In this document: piece by piece, positions 23,745 through 32,051 of the stretch | Layout of the letters: each line of letters begins with the position of its first letter | Numbering within the stretch: position 1 is the stretch's first letter | Source of the DNA: Synergistota bacterium | Lineage (GTDB): Bacteria; Synergistota; Synergistia; Synergistales; Synergistaceae | NCBI GenBank assembly: GCA_023450745.1 | Contig: JAEXGR010000017.1 | Location: 1-44,552, forward strand | Length of the DNA stretch: 44,552 bases | Direction: 5' to 3' | The notes under the pieces: generated by a model | What the model was told of the DNA's origin: nothing | The model's input: only the letters and a program-made list of their open reading frames with translations | Databases searched by the model: none | Made by a program: the position numbers and the translations under genes

Positions 23745-23822
23745 CCGCGGGGGCCGTACCCGCCTTTAGTTCCGTCAGGCCGCCTGCCGTGCCTTCCCCG
23801 ATAACGCGAAGACACAAAAAAA

Positions 23823-23852
23823 CCGGCGTCCGCGCCGGCTCTCTCTTTTTTA
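23823..23852 (+). terminator. Terminator of the polymerase gene
   Basis: CCGGCG (23823-23828)/CGCCGG (23833-23838) stem, then a CTCTCTCTTTTTT tract. It lies about 80 bases after the stop. Confidence 0.7.
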
Positions 23853-23875
23853 TTTCTTTATCGCCCGCGGCGGTC

Positions 23876-24124
23876 CTAGTTCAAACAGTTGCCCCATTTT
23901 TCCATAATAATATCGCGGAAGTCGCCCTCTCCCAGGGCCAGGTCGCCGCGCAGCACGTCGGCATAATGGCAGATATAGTCGTCCAGCTCGCGCGCGGTAC
24001 AGGTATACCCCAGAGCCCGGATCGCGGCGCAGCGTTCCGCTGCGGGCAAGCGGGATATCTTAAAGAGCCTCTCGGGGCCTCTTATGAGTTCATACACAAA
24101 ATCCTCCGCGTTCAGTGCGCGCAT
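23876..24124 (-). CDS. Small Nif11-like peptide
   Basis: An 82-residue protein with a good GAGGT ribosome site 6 bases before ATG 24124. Its layout, FVYELIRGPERLFKISRLPAAERCAAIRALGYTCTARELDDYI, follows the Nif11 pattern: a first helix, an L-x-x-I/A run, then 'A.A.GY.....EL'. Nif11-like domains occur as leader peptides of ribosomally made natural products and as stand-alone small proteins. No Gly-Gly cleavage site is present and the tail is short (DFRDIIMEKWGNCLN, one Cys), so it may not be a precursor. No modifying enzyme is nearby. It is divergent from the XRE regulator at 24362 across a 237-base region with operator-like palindromes. Confidence 0.55.
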   Translation of the reverse strand: MRALNAEDFVYELIRGPERLFKISRLPAAERCAAIRALGYTCTARELDDYICHYADVLRGDLALGEGDFRDIIMEKWGNCLN

Positions 24125-24155
24125 GTAAATACCTCGTTGGCAAATCTTTCGAGTG

Positions 24156-24170
24156 ATACCATTATGGTAT
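24156..24170. promoter_or_regulatory. Operator-like palindrome in the divergent region of the Nif11-like gene and XRE regulator
   Basis: ATACCATTATGGTAT is a palindrome around a single central base, 32 bases before the Nif11-like start. A second one, ATTCCACTTAGGAAT, lies near 24289-24303. Both may be sites for the adjacent XRE regulator. Confidence 0.45.
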
Positions 24171-24361
24171 GGGAAAAAATGCCTACGGCGCGCTCTGTCT
24201 TCTTTCTCTGGCGCCGCCGCCGCAATCCTATACCCTAATAGATATTATCGGTTCTATCATGGGAATTCAATGAGCTTAGCGGCCCAACATTCCACTTAGG
24301 AATGTTTTAAAGTTCCGAATAGTTCTTTGCCTTATAAGTACCATTCTGGAATAATCGAACT

Positions 24362-24757
24362 ATGGAAATATTTAACGAGCGGCTGAAAACCGCACGAAAA
24401 CGTAAGAATATATCGCGCCCCCGGCTGGCCGAGATGCTTTGCGTCACGCCCGCGACGGTGACCCGCTGGGAAAACGGCGACCGTGAACCGGACTTTGCCA
24501 CGACGAAGCGGATCGCCTGCGCGCTGGAGACCACCATCTCGTTCCTGCTCGGGGAGATAGACAAACCCGCGCCCTTCATCATCGTTCCCACTTACCTCCT
24601 CCCCGAGGACCAGTTTCACACGAAGGTGGCGGTCCCCTCGCAGGACGAGGCGCTGCTGGAGCTCTTTCACACCCTCGAGCAGCGGGAGCGTGAAGAGGTG
24701 CTTCAATTTATCCGGTTTAAAAAATATCTCGCCGCCAAAAAAGGGGAGAAGCCATAA
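24362..24757 (+). CDS. XRE-family helix-turn-helix transcriptional regulator
   Basis: A 131-residue protein. Residues 5-60 form a Cro/C1-type HTH (RLKTARKRKNISRPRLAEMLCVTPATVTRWENGDREPDFATTKRIACAL). The C-terminal part (LLELFHTLEQREREEVLQFIRFKKYLAAKK) is helical and probably dimerises. It has no peptidase or metal motif. It is divergent from the Nif11-like gene, and palindromes lie in between, so autoregulation and control of that gene are plausible. It ends in a strong terminator. Confidence 0.85.
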   Translation: MEIFNERLKTARKRKNISRPRLAEMLCVTPATVTRWENGDREPDFATTKRIACALETTISFLLGEIDKPAPFIIVPTYLLPEDQFHTKVAVPSQDEALLELFHTLEQREREEVLQFIRFKKYLAAKKGEKP

Positions 24758-24801
24758 AAAAGCGCCCGCCGCAAGGAATATCGCTCGCGCGGGCGCTTTT
24801 A
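24755..24801. terminator. Terminator between the XRE gene and the small membrane protein gene
   Basis: AAAAAAGCGCCCGC (from about 24756) pairs with GCGGGCGCTTTT (24789-24800) around a ~20-base loop. A and T tracts on both sides suit the convergent pair. Confidence 0.8.
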
Positions 24802-24823
24802 TTCGCTCAAACCGCGAAGAGGC

Positions 24824-25198
24824 TCAGTCCGCCTCTTTCTCCCGTTCGTCGTCCCTTCTGAGCGCGGTGGCCGGAAGCTCCACGATCTCGCAGGCCTCCT
24901 CGATCTCTTCCTCGTCGGCCGCCACATTGACGGCGTCGGAATGTCTGGGCCGCCCGTGACTCACGACTTCGGGCTCCTCCTCGGTATAGACCATCCGGCG
25001 TCCGCCCGTCCGCTCTTCCTCTCCCGGAGGCGAGAAGTCGCGCGAGGTATAGACGCGGAACGCAGGCCCTCCGGTGAGAAATTTATAGAGGATCAGCGCG
25101 CAGATCAGCAAGCCGATAAAGCCGATGATGAAGATCATCGCCGGAAAGGCAAAGCCGAAAATCAGCGTTCCGATCAGCAGAAATAAGAGAAATCTCAT
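24824..25198 (-). CDS. Small membrane protein with acidic cytoplasmic tail, unknown function
   Basis: A 124-residue protein. Residues 1-42 form two back-to-back hydrophobic segments (MRFLLFLLIGTLIFGFAFPA; MIFIIGFIGLLICALILYKF). A hydrophilic, Glu/Asp/Arg-rich tail follows (YTEEEPEVVSHGRPRHSD; ADEEEIEEACEIVELP). It lies 16 bases after rlmN with a GGGGGA site, so it is probably co-transcribed with it. I recognise no family. Confidence 0.65.
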   Translation of the reverse strand: MRFLLFLLIGTLIFGFAFPAMIFIIGFIGLLICALILYKFLTGGPAFRVYTSRDFSPPGEEERTGGRRMVYTEEEPEVVSHGRPRHSDAVNVAADEEEIEEACEIVELPATALRRDDEREKEAD

Positions 25199-25214
25199 CT
25201 AAATCCCCCGTAAT

Positions 25215-26777
25215 CTATGATTTTTTGCTCCGTTTGGACTTTCCCGAGGCGCCGTAAAACTTGCTGAAGGCTCCCTGCTGCGCGTCGGCTTTTTTATTTG
25301 CGGTCCGTTTTTTGCCGGCTGCGCCCTTACCCGCGGGTCCGCGAAGCTCTTTTTTATCCCCGCGGCGTTTTCCGTCGGCGGCTTTTTTCGGAAAGGCGTC
25401 GGTCTTCGGCGGGAGCTCCCGCGCGGGACGGTTATCGCGCCGCTCGGGACGCGGCGTCTCTTCATCGCCGCCCTGGCCCCGGTAGCTGGGACGGGCCTCC
25501 TTCATCTTACCGCTGCGGTAGCGTTCCTGCGTATCCTGACCGCCACGGCCGCGCTTGCCGCGGCTGGCGATAAAGCCGCCGGAAGGCTGCGCGGCGGTTT
25601 TCGCCGCCGTCTCCCTTCGCGGAGTCTTCGCTCTTCCGGAGGCGGCGGGCTTTTCCGCCCTTTCGGGTCTTTTTGCCGGCTTTCTTTCAGCGCTCATATC
25701 GGCCTTTGTCAGGGAATATGAGGGGGCTTCCAGCGGCGCGGCGGCGCCGCCAAGCGTCTTGCGGCGAAGCTGCCCGCAGGCCGCGTCGATATCCGCGCCC
25801 TGTTCCGAGCGGATCTCCGTCTCAAAACCGGCGGTCTGAAGAATGCTGCGGAAACGCAGAACGTCCTCAGCCTTCGGCCTCTCATAGCGTCCATCGACGG
25901 CGTTGAAGGGGATAAGGTTGACAAAGACGTGTATCCCTTTGAGGAAGCGCACCAGCTCGCGCGCCCGCTCCACACTGTCGTTGACCCCGCCGAAAAGCGC
26001 GTATTCTATCGTCACGCGGTCGCCGGTGGCCTCCTGGTATTCCTGCATCGCGCGCCGCAGCTCGGCAATCGGATAGGTCTGGTTCTCGGGCATCAAGAAA
26101 CTGCGCAGCTCGTCGTCGGCGGCGTGGAGCGAGACCGCGAGCCGCACGCCGAGGCCGGAGGCCGCAAGCTCCTTTATCCCCGAAATCACGCCGGAGGTCG
26201 AGATCGTGATATGGCGGATGCCGAGGCTGCGCAGCTTCGGGTCGTTCAGCATCCGCACCGACTTGAGGACGGCGTCCGTGTTAAGAAAGGGTTCGCCCAT
26301 ACCCATATAGACAATATTGTTCACCTCGCGCCCGATGTGCTTCTCGATCGCGAGAACCTGCCCGGCGATCTCTCCCGCGCTTAGGTTGCGTACAAAGCCC
26401 GAGAGCCCCGTGGCGCAGAAGGTGCATTGCAGCGGACAGCCGACCTGGGTCGAAATACAGGCCGTGAGCCGTTCGCCATATTTCATCAGTACCGATTCGA
26501 CGGATTCGCCGTCCCGCAGCTGCCAGAGAAACTTCCGCGTCCCGTCCTGCGAGCGCTGCTCGCGCGCCAGCGTCGGATAGGCAAAGTCCATCTTTTCCGT
26601 GAGCTTTTCGCGCAGCGGCTTCGAGAGGTTCGTCATCTCCTCCGCGTCGTCCGTATGTTTCTGCCAAAGCCACTGGCATATCTGGTCGGCGCGGAACTTC
26701 GGCTCCGCCAGCCCCTTTTCGATATATTCCTGCCATTCGCCGTAATCCAGCTCTAACGCGTATCTCTTTTCTGCCAT
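25215..26777 (-). CDS. rlmN: Dual-specificity 23S rRNA/tRNA adenine-C2 methyltransferase with long disordered basic tail
   Basis: RlmN is a radical SAM enzyme that methylates A2503 of 23S rRNA and A37 of some tRNAs. The catalytic part (residues 1-344) has the CxxxCxxC cluster motif at Cys114/118/121 (GCPLQCTFCATG), MGMGEPFLN, and the resolving cysteine at Cys334 (DAACGQL). RlmN normally ends shortly after this point (about 350-390). Here another ~175 residues follow, rich in Lys, Arg, Gly, Ala, Pro and Glu, with RGKRGRGG and repeated KK/RR runs, like the RNA-binding tails of some DEAD-box helicases. This tail may tether the enzyme to RNA (inference). Confidence 0.93.
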   Translation of the reverse strand: MAEKRYALELDYGEWQEYIEKGLAEPKFRADQICQWLWQKHTDDAEEMTNLSKPLREKLTEKMDFAYPTLAREQRSQDGTRKFLWQLRDGESVESVLMKYGERLTACISTQVGCPLQCTFCATGLSGFVRNLSAGEIAGQVLAIEKHIGREVNNIVYMGMGEPFLNTDAVLKSVRMLNDPKLRSLGIRHITISTSGVISGIKELAASGLGVRLAVSLHAADDELRSFLMPENQTYPIAELRRAMQEYQEATGDRVTIEYALFGGVNDSVERARELVRFLKGIHVFVNLIPFNAVDGRYERPKAEDVLRFRSILQTAGFETEIRSEQGADIDAACGQLRRKTLGGAAAPLEAPSYSLTKADMSAERKPAKRPERAEKPAASGRAKTPRRETAAKTAAQPSGGFIASRGKRGRGGQDTQERYRSGKMKEARPSYRGQGGDEETPRPERRDNRPARELPPKTDAFPKKAADGKRRGDKKELRGPAGKGAAGKKRTANKKADAQQGAFSKFYGASGKSKRSKKS

Positions 26778-26890
26778 CTCTTTACCCTCGTTTTTTCGTC
26801 GAATTTACTCTGACCCTTTGATTTTATTCAATAGTTTAACAGCCTTTGGGGAATATTAGCAACGGGCAAAGCGTTCTTTGCGCAAAAATT

Positions 26891-28123
26891 CTATTGGCGC
26901 ACGCCGGCGCCCGGCTCGAACATAAGTATAGCATAGGGAATGGGGCGCTCCCGGTCGCTTGCGTTGCTCGGCAGCGTGAAGGTCATCCCGCGCCACCAGA
27001 GCGAGCTTGAGCCGCCGCCGTCAAGGTTGAGCGCCGTCTTCAGCGAAAGCCAGCCGCAGAGGCGGCGCAGCTCCTCGATCGTCATCCCCACGCTGTGCAT
27101 GTTGTCGCGCCCGTCGACGACGCCCCAGAGCACCCGTCTGCCGTCCGTGCCGACAAAGGTGCGCGGGTGGCGGAAATCGAGCACGTTGGGCTGGATCTTT
27201 TCCGTATTCGCCGACGGCGTTCCGTTCTTCACGAGCAGCGGCCCCGCCTGGAGCACCTCCGTGAATTTATCGAAACGGCGATCCGAAGCGATGCTTTCCG
27301 TCTCCTTGCCGTCGATAAAGACATACTCGCCGCTCTCGTTCCAGCCGAAAGCCGAGCGGTTCGGCCAGAACTTCGCGTTATCGGTGTAGCCCTGACGGCG
27401 CAGCACGCCGATCGGCTTCGCTCCCGCAAAATAGCCGCCGTTGATGCCGCCGACGACGCCGTAATTCTCCCCCGCGATCGTCGCCAGCGGCGCCTTGTTC
27501 GCCCCCACCATCACCGCGGTGGCGATTTGACAGGGAATGTTTTTCATATCGACGGCGAGCACCGCGGCAAACAACGGCTCGCCCGCGCCCTTCTTCAGAT
27601 CTCCGTTCGCGGGGCCCGTCGGGTTGCCGACGCCGTGTTTGATCATGATCAGTTCCGTACCCTCCCAGGCAAAGGAGACCTTCCAGCGCGCCTCTTTCCG
27701 GCACTCGCCGAGCCACGCCGCGATCTGCGCGACATCCCCAGAAGTCACGGGGGCGGCGAGGTCGGCCCGCACCGCCTCCGGCGGCAGCGGCTCCATCGTC
27801 GAGGCGATATAGGAGACGCCCTCCACCTCAGGCCATTCGGGGAGGATGCCGACCTGATCCACCGCCTTGATGACGAAGCCCCAGCCCATCGCCTCAAGAC
27901 AGAGGCGCAGCGCGTCGGCGCGCGTCAGCTCTCCGGCAAAGGACGAAAGGTACTTCTGCGGAACCTCATGCCCCAGCGCCTTGAAGAGCTCGGGCTTGAC
28001 CTCCGCCGCCGTAAGCGCAGAGGCCGGCGCGGGCGCAAAGATCAAAAGCGGCAAGGCAAAAAGCGTTACCAGGCTCTGCGCGCCCCATTTTTTTATTTTT
28101 TCGCGTATCATTTTTTCTATCAT
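26891..28123 (-). CDS. Exported phosphodiester glycosidase-family protein (NAGPA domain)
   Basis: A 410-residue protein from ATG 28123; the open frame to 28678 covers the divergent Zur-like gene and is not used. An N-terminal signal or anchor segment (SLVTLFALPLLIFAPAPASA) is followed by ~150 residues of uncertain type and then a phosphodiester glycosidase domain. That domain shows GINGGYFAG, RSAFGW, GPLLVKNGTP and the signature NLDGGGSSSLWW. The family hydrolyses GlcNAc-1-phosphodiester-type bonds, and bacterial members act on exopolysaccharide or wall glycans. Its exact substrate is unknown. Confidence 0.82.
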   Translation of the reverse strand: MIEKMIREKIKKWGAQSLVTLFALPLLIFAPAPASALTAAEVKPELFKALGHEVPQKYLSSFAGELTRADALRLCLEAMGWGFVIKAVDQVGILPEWPEVEGVSYIASTMEPLPPEAVRADLAAPVTSGDVAQIAAWLGECRKEARWKVSFAWEGTELIMIKHGVGNPTGPANGDLKKGAGEPLFAAVLAVDMKNIPCQIATAVMVGANKAPLATIAGENYGVVGGINGGYFAGAKPIGVLRRQGYTDNAKFWPNRSAFGWNESGEYVFIDGKETESIASDRRFDKFTEVLQAGPLLVKNGTPSANTEKIQPNVLDFRHPRTFVGTDGRRVLWGVVDGRDNMHSVGMTIEELRRLCGWLSLKTALNLDGGGSSSLWWRGMTFTLPSNASDRERPIPYAILMFEPGAGVRQ

Positions 28124-28322
28124 TTTATCCGTTACGTCCCCATTTCTCCATTTATCGCGCCGCGGTCCGTTTTTTTCGCGGGCATCCGTATATTTTATAC
28201 CACTTGCGCGCGAATGTCTCAGCGGCATTTTGCCTGCCGGTCTGCCGGGTATCTTTGTAACAGAAAGATATGGGGATTTTATGGCGGCGGATAATATTCT
28301 CACCGCCGCCGGCAATACCGCC

Positions 28323-28365
28323 TTGCGCGATTTGCCCCTCTGTGATATAAATCTGAAAACAGATT
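28323..28365 (+). promoter_or_regulatory. Promoter and candidate Zur operator of the zinc operon
   Basis: TTGCGC (28323-28328), 17-base spacer, TATAAA (28346-28351). The inverted repeat AATCTG-AAAA-CAGATT (28350-28365) overlaps the -10 end, a position suited to repression. It lies 22 bases before the regulator gene, so autoregulation is likely. Confidence 0.6.
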
Positions 28366-28387
28366 GCAATTTAAGAGGTGAGATGAA

Positions 28388-28804
28388 ATGACCCTGCGCG
28401 GCAGATACAGGACAAAGCACCACGACTCGGTGTTGGCGCTTCTTAGGGAGAACCCCGCACGCTGCTTCACGGTCGACGACCTCTGCCGTCTCCTCCATGA
28501 AGAGGGACGCCCAATCGGGCGAACGACAGTCTACCGTCAGCTCGAAAAGATGGCGGCGGACGGCAGCGCGCTGAAATACATCTCCGAGAAGGGCGAATCC
28601 GCCTCCTACCGCCTCTGCGGCGAGAGCTGCCGCCGGCACCTGCACCTGAAATGTCTCGACTGCGGCGGCCTGACCCATCTGGACTGCTCGGTGGCGGAGG
28701 ACTTTTCAAGACATCTGCTGGCGAATCATTCATTCCAGCTGGACCCGTCAAAGACGGTCATCTACGGGCACTGCGGCTGCGAAGGCGGCGCGGAGAAAGT
28801 ATGA
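28388..28804 (+). CDS. zur: Fur-family metal regulator, probably Zur
   Basis: A 138-residue DNA-binding repressor. It has a Fur winged-helix (TVDDLCRLLHEEGRPIGRTTVYRQLEKMAADG) and a metal-binding C-terminal part with a structural CxxC (HLKCLDCG) and a second Cys pair (YGHCGC). A HRHLHL-type stretch appears as CRRHLHLKC. The assignment to Zur rather than Fur comes from its position as first gene of a zinc-import operon. GAGGTGAG precedes ATG 28388. Its stop overlaps the next start (ATGA). Confidence 0.85.
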   Translation: MTLRGRYRTKHHDSVLALLRENPARCFTVDDLCRLLHEEGRPIGRTTVYRQLEKMAADGSALKYISEKGESASYRLCGESCRRHLHLKCLDCGGLTHLDCSVAEDFSRHLLANHSFQLDPSKTVIYGHCGCEGGAEKV

Positions 28805-29097
28805 CCGCCTTCCGCAAGCGGCGGGGCGCTCCGCGCCTCACGGCGCTGCTGCTGCTTTTGACGACGCTCGCCCTCTTTGCGGAGCTGCCGCTGCACCGCG
28901 CCCTCCATCCGTGCGCCGATGGGAGCTGCCCCGTGTGTCTCTCGCTGGGCAGGTGGCAGGAAGACGGCTCCGCGCCCGTTCCGCCGCGCGATCTCCCGGC
29001 GGCGGCGTCCACAGCCGATTTTCGCCTCCCCCCGCTGCCGCGGCAGCATTTTTCCCTCCGGACGCCCGCCTCGCTAAAGACGGAGATGAACAATTAA
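28801..29097 (+). CDS. Small membrane-anchored Cys-motif protein in the zinc operon
   Basis: A 98-residue protein whose ATG overlaps the zur stop (ATGA). After a basic start comes one hydrophobic segment (LTALLLLLTTLALFAELPL), then HRALHPCADGSCPVC, a His/Cys cluster facing the outside, and a Pro/Ala/Arg-rich tail. The arrangement recalls DUF2946-like small proteins linked to metal handling. The position between zur and znuA suggests a role in capturing or sensing zinc, but no function is established. Confidence 0.65.
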   Translation: MTAFRKRRGAPRLTALLLLLTTLALFAELPLHRALHPCADGSCPVCLSLGRWQEDGSAPVPPRDLPAAASTADFRLPPLPRQHFSLRTPASLKTEMNN

Positions 29098-29151
29098 AGC
29101 CCCTCCGTATCCCGCAGAAATTAATAAAATTACGGAGGTAACCAAATAATT

Positions 29152-30129
29152 ATGAAAAAATATCTACTCGCGGGCGCGGCAATCGCGGCTCTGGCCGCCG
29201 CCCTTATATACGCGTTCTGGGGAGCGCGGCCGGAGGCGGCGTCCTCCGACGGCCGCCCCAAGGTGATAGCGACGATATTCCCGCCGTATGACTTTGCGCG
29301 CGCGATCGGCGGCGACTTGGCGAATCTTTCCATGCTCCTCAAGCCGGGCATGGAGAGCCACTCCTATTCGCCCTCGCCGCAGGACATCATCGACATCCAA
29401 AACTGCGACCTCTTCATCTATATCGGAGGGGAAAACGACCGGTGGGCCGACAGGATCATCGAGTCCTTCGACGGCGAAAAACGGCCGCGGGTGCTGAAGC
29501 TCATCGGCTGCGTCTCCCCCGTGGAGGAGGAGCGCGTGGAGGGAATGCAGGAAGAAGACGGGCACGACGCGGGCGCGGAAGAAGACCACGCGCATGAAGG
29601 CGAATACGACGAGCATATCTGGACTTCGCCGCGAAACGCCGCAAAGATGGCGGCCGCGGTCAGAGACGGGCTCATCCTCATCGACCGCAAAAACTGCCCC
29701 GTCTATGAAAAGAACGCCAAAATGTATATCGAAGAGCTGGAAAAACTCGACGGGGATTTCCGCGGCACGGCCGGCGGCGGCAGCCGTCGCCGCCTCGTCT
29801 TCGGCGACCGTTTCCCCTTCCGTTATCTGGCCGACGAATACGGCCTCGCCTACTCGGCGGCCTTCCCGGGATGCGCGGCGGAGAGCGAGGCCAACGCGGC
29901 GACCGTCGCCTATCTCATCGACAAAGTGAAAAAAGAAAAGATCCCCGTCGTCTTCCATATCGAGATGTCCAACGAGAAGACCGCCGACGCGATCTGTCAG
30001 GAGACGGGAGCGCGCAAGCGGCTCCTGCACTCCTGCCACAACCTTTCGCGCGCCGAGTTTGAGGCGGGGGCCACCTATATCAGCCTGATGAGAAAAAATC
30101 TGGAAAACCTCAAAGAGGCGCTGAACTGA
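29152..30129 (+). CDS. znuA: Zinc ABC transporter substrate-binding protein
   Basis: A 325-residue extracytoplasmic protein with an N-terminal membrane segment (YLLAGAAIAALAAALIYAFW). It has zinc ligands in the usual places: His70 (GMESHSYSPSPQD), His155 in DEHIWTSPRN, and a late Glu/His region (FPGCAAESEANA; VVFHIEMSN). The His/Glu/Asp-rich loop at about 130-153 (EEDHAHEGEYDEH) is typical of ZnuA. The usual His in the third ligand position is replaced in FGDRFPFRYLADEYG, as in a subset of the family. One base separates it from znuC. Confidence 0.93.
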   Translation: MKKYLLAGAAIAALAAALIYAFWGARPEAASSDGRPKVIATIFPPYDFARAIGGDLANLSMLLKPGMESHSYSPSPQDIIDIQNCDLFIYIGGENDRWADRIIESFDGEKRPRVLKLIGCVSPVEEERVEGMQEEDGHDAGAEEDHAHEGEYDEHIWTSPRNAAKMAAAVRDGLILIDRKNCPVYEKNAKMYIEELEKLDGDFRGTAGGGSRRRLVFGDRFPFRYLADEYGLAYSAAFPGCAAESEANAATVAYLIDKVKKEKIPVVFHIEMSNEKTADAICQETGARKRLLHSCHNLSRAEFEAGATYISLMRKNLENLKEALN

Positions 30130-30130
30130 G

Positions 30131-30823
30131 ATGGCGGCCCTTGTGTGCAGCGGGCTGAGCGTCGCCTACGGCGGCCGGGAAGCGCTCTCCGGCATCGACT
30201 TCGCGCTGCCGCGGGGGGCGTTTTTGGCCGTGGTCGGAGCAAACGGCTCGGGAAAAAGCACCCTGATACAGACGCTCCTCGGCCTGATAAAGCCGTCGGC
30301 GGGGACGGCGCGCCTGGGCGACGGCCTCAGAAGGCGCGATATCGGCTACCTGCCGCAGCAGCGACAGAGGCGCGGCGACTTCCCCGCCACCGTTTACGAG
30401 ATCGCCCTCTCGGGACGGCTCAGCCGGCTCGGCCTGCGCCCCTTCTACGGCGTGCGGGACCGGCGGGAGGCCGAAAAAAACCTCCGGCTGATGGGACTCT
30501 GGGAGCTGCGCACAAGGGCCTTTCGCGAACTATCCGGCGGCCAGCAGCAGCGGACGCTGCTGGCGCGCGCCCTCTGCGCGGAAGGCGGCCTGCTGCTGCT
30601 CGACGAACCGGCGACGGGACTTGACGCGGAGGCGGCGGAGCAGATGTATTCCCTGCTGCGCCGCCTCCACGAAGAGGAACAGCTCACCATCGTCATGGTC
30701 ACCCACGACCTGACGCGCGCCGCGGCCGCCGCCAGCCACATACTGGAGCTGGACGGCGGACAGCGGTACTTTGGCAAAAGCGGCTCCTGGTCCGCGCGCG
30801 GCGCGGGGGAGGAACGCGAATGA
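30131..30823 (+). CDS. znuC: Zinc ABC transporter ATP-binding protein
   Basis: A 230-residue ATPase with Walker A GANGSGKST (about 37-45), Q-loop YLPQQRQRRGDFPATVYE, signature ELSGGQQQR, Walker B LLLLDEPATGLD and switch VTHDL. YLPQ and the short length fit the ZnuC/MntB group. It overlaps znuB by 4 bases, so expression is coupled. Confidence 0.93.
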   Translation: MAALVCSGLSVAYGGREALSGIDFALPRGAFLAVVGANGSGKSTLIQTLLGLIKPSAGTARLGDGLRRRDIGYLPQQRQRRGDFPATVYEIALSGRLSRLGLRPFYGVRDRREAEKNLRLMGLWELRTRAFRELSGGQQQRTLLARALCAEGGLLLLDEPATGLDAEAAEQMYSLLRRLHEEEQLTIVMVTHDLTRAAAAASHILELDGGQRYFGKSGSWSARGAGEERE

Positions 30824-31632
30824 TCGACCTCGCCGCGGAAATGCTCTCCTATAAATTCCTCGTGCGCGCCGCGTCCGTCGGGCTCATGGTCTCCCTCTGC
30901 GCCGCGCTTCTGGGCGTCAGCCTCGTCCTTAAACGTTACTCGATGATCGGCGACGGCCTCTCGCACGTCGGTTTCGGAGCCCTCGCGGCGGCGGTGGCGA
31001 TGGGGGCCTCGCCGCTCGGGCTCTCGATCCCGGTGGTCGTCGCGGCGGCGGTACTGCTCCTGCGGCTGACGGACGACGGCGGCATCAAGGGGGACGCCGC
31101 GATCGGCCTCATCTCGGTAAGCTCGCTCGCGGCGGGCGTGACGGCGATCTCGCTCTCAAACGGCATCAACACCGACGTCTGCAACTACATGTTCGGCAGC
31201 ATCTTAGCCATGAGCAAGAACGACGTCCGGCTCAGCATGGCGACCTCTGCGGCGGTGCTGCTGCTCTTCCTGCTCTGCTACAACAGGATATTCGCCGTCA
31301 CCTTCGACGAAAATTTCGCCAAAGCCACGGGAACGGACACGGGGCTCTACAACATGGTGATCGCCGCGCTCACGGGAGTGACGATCGCCGTCGGCATGCG
31401 CCTGATGGGCGCGCTGCTCATCTCCGGGCTGATAATATTCCCCGCCGTGACCTCGATGCGGGTGTTCAAGAGCTTCCGCGGCGTGGTCCTCTCCGCCGCC
31501 GCCGTCTCGCTCTCCTCCTTCCTCGCGGGACTTATGCTCTCATACGCCGCGGGGGTGCCGGCGGGCGCGAGCATCGTGCTCGTGAACCTCGCCTTTTTCC
31601 TCCTCTTCACCGCCGCGGGCAGGATGAGATGA
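30820..31632 (+). CDS. znuB: Zinc ABC transporter permease
   Basis: A 270-residue polytopic membrane protein of the ABC-3 family. It has about eight hydrophobic helices and the typical stretches LVLKRYSMIGDGLSHVGFGALA, AIGLISVSSLAAGV and MRLMGALLISGLIIFPAVTSMR. Its ATG overlaps the znuC stop, and its own stop overlaps the next gene, so four genes are translationally linked in a row. Confidence 0.93.
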   Translation: MIDLAAEMLSYKFLVRAASVGLMVSLCAALLGVSLVLKRYSMIGDGLSHVGFGALAAAVAMGASPLGLSIPVVVAAAVLLLRLTDDGGIKGDAAIGLISVSSLAAGVTAISLSNGINTDVCNYMFGSILAMSKNDVRLSMATSAAVLLLFLLCYNRIFAVTFDENFAKATGTDTGLYNMVIAALTGVTIAVGMRLMGALLISGLIIFPAVTSMRVFKSFRGVVLSAAAVSLSSFLAGLMLSYAAGVPAGASIVLVNLAFFLLFTAAGRMR

Positions 31633-32051
31633 CGCGAAAAAAGCTTCCGGCGGCGCTCTGCGTGCTGCTTTTAACCGCCGCGCCGCTCTTTGCCGCCGAA
31701 AAGACGATCGAGATCAAAGAGCGGGTCTTCGTCTCGCTGATCAACGAAATATACCTCAACGCCGAGGACTATATCGGCAAAAAAATACGGCTGCAGGGAG
31801 TATTTGAAAAATTCACCGACGACGAGACGAAAGAGACCTTCTACTCCGTGACGCGCCAGGGGCCGGGCTGCTGCGGCGCGGACCTCAACCCCGGCTTCGA
31901 GGTCGTCTGGGACAAAAAATACCCCGCATCCGGCCTCTGGGTTGACGCGACGGGCATCCTCGAAGTCTATGAAAAGGAATATCTCCGCCTGCGCCTCACG
32001 GAGCTGAAGATGCTTCCGCCCAACGTAAAACCGAAGCTCTACGTGCAGTAA
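31629..32051 (+). CDS. Exported protein resembling the C-terminal domain of DUF1980/TIGR03943 (YcgQ-like)
   Basis: A 140-residue protein with a signal peptide (MTRKKLPAALCVLLLTAAPLFA) and one soluble domain: VFVSLINEIYLNAEDYIGKKIRLQGVFEKF and a Cys-Cys motif in RQGPGCCGADLNPGFEV. The pattern resembles the C-terminal domain of YcgQ-type proteins, which in Bacillus belong to the zinc regulon with YcgR. Here it stands alone and is secreted. It overlaps the znuB stop and closes the zinc operon, so it is likely an accessory zinc protein. Confidence 0.7.
   Translation: MTRKKLPAALCVLLLTAAPLFAAEKTIEIKERVFVSLINEIYLNAEDYIGKKIRLQGVFEKFTDDETKETFYSVTRQGPGCCGADLNPGFEVVWDKKYPASGLWVDATGILEVYEKEYLRLRLTELKMLPPNVKPKLYVQ

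Noticed and set aside
28124..28678. N-terminal extension of the phosphodiester glycosidase frame
   Set aside because: It runs through the divergent zinc promoter and the zur gene and precedes a good membrane-signal start.
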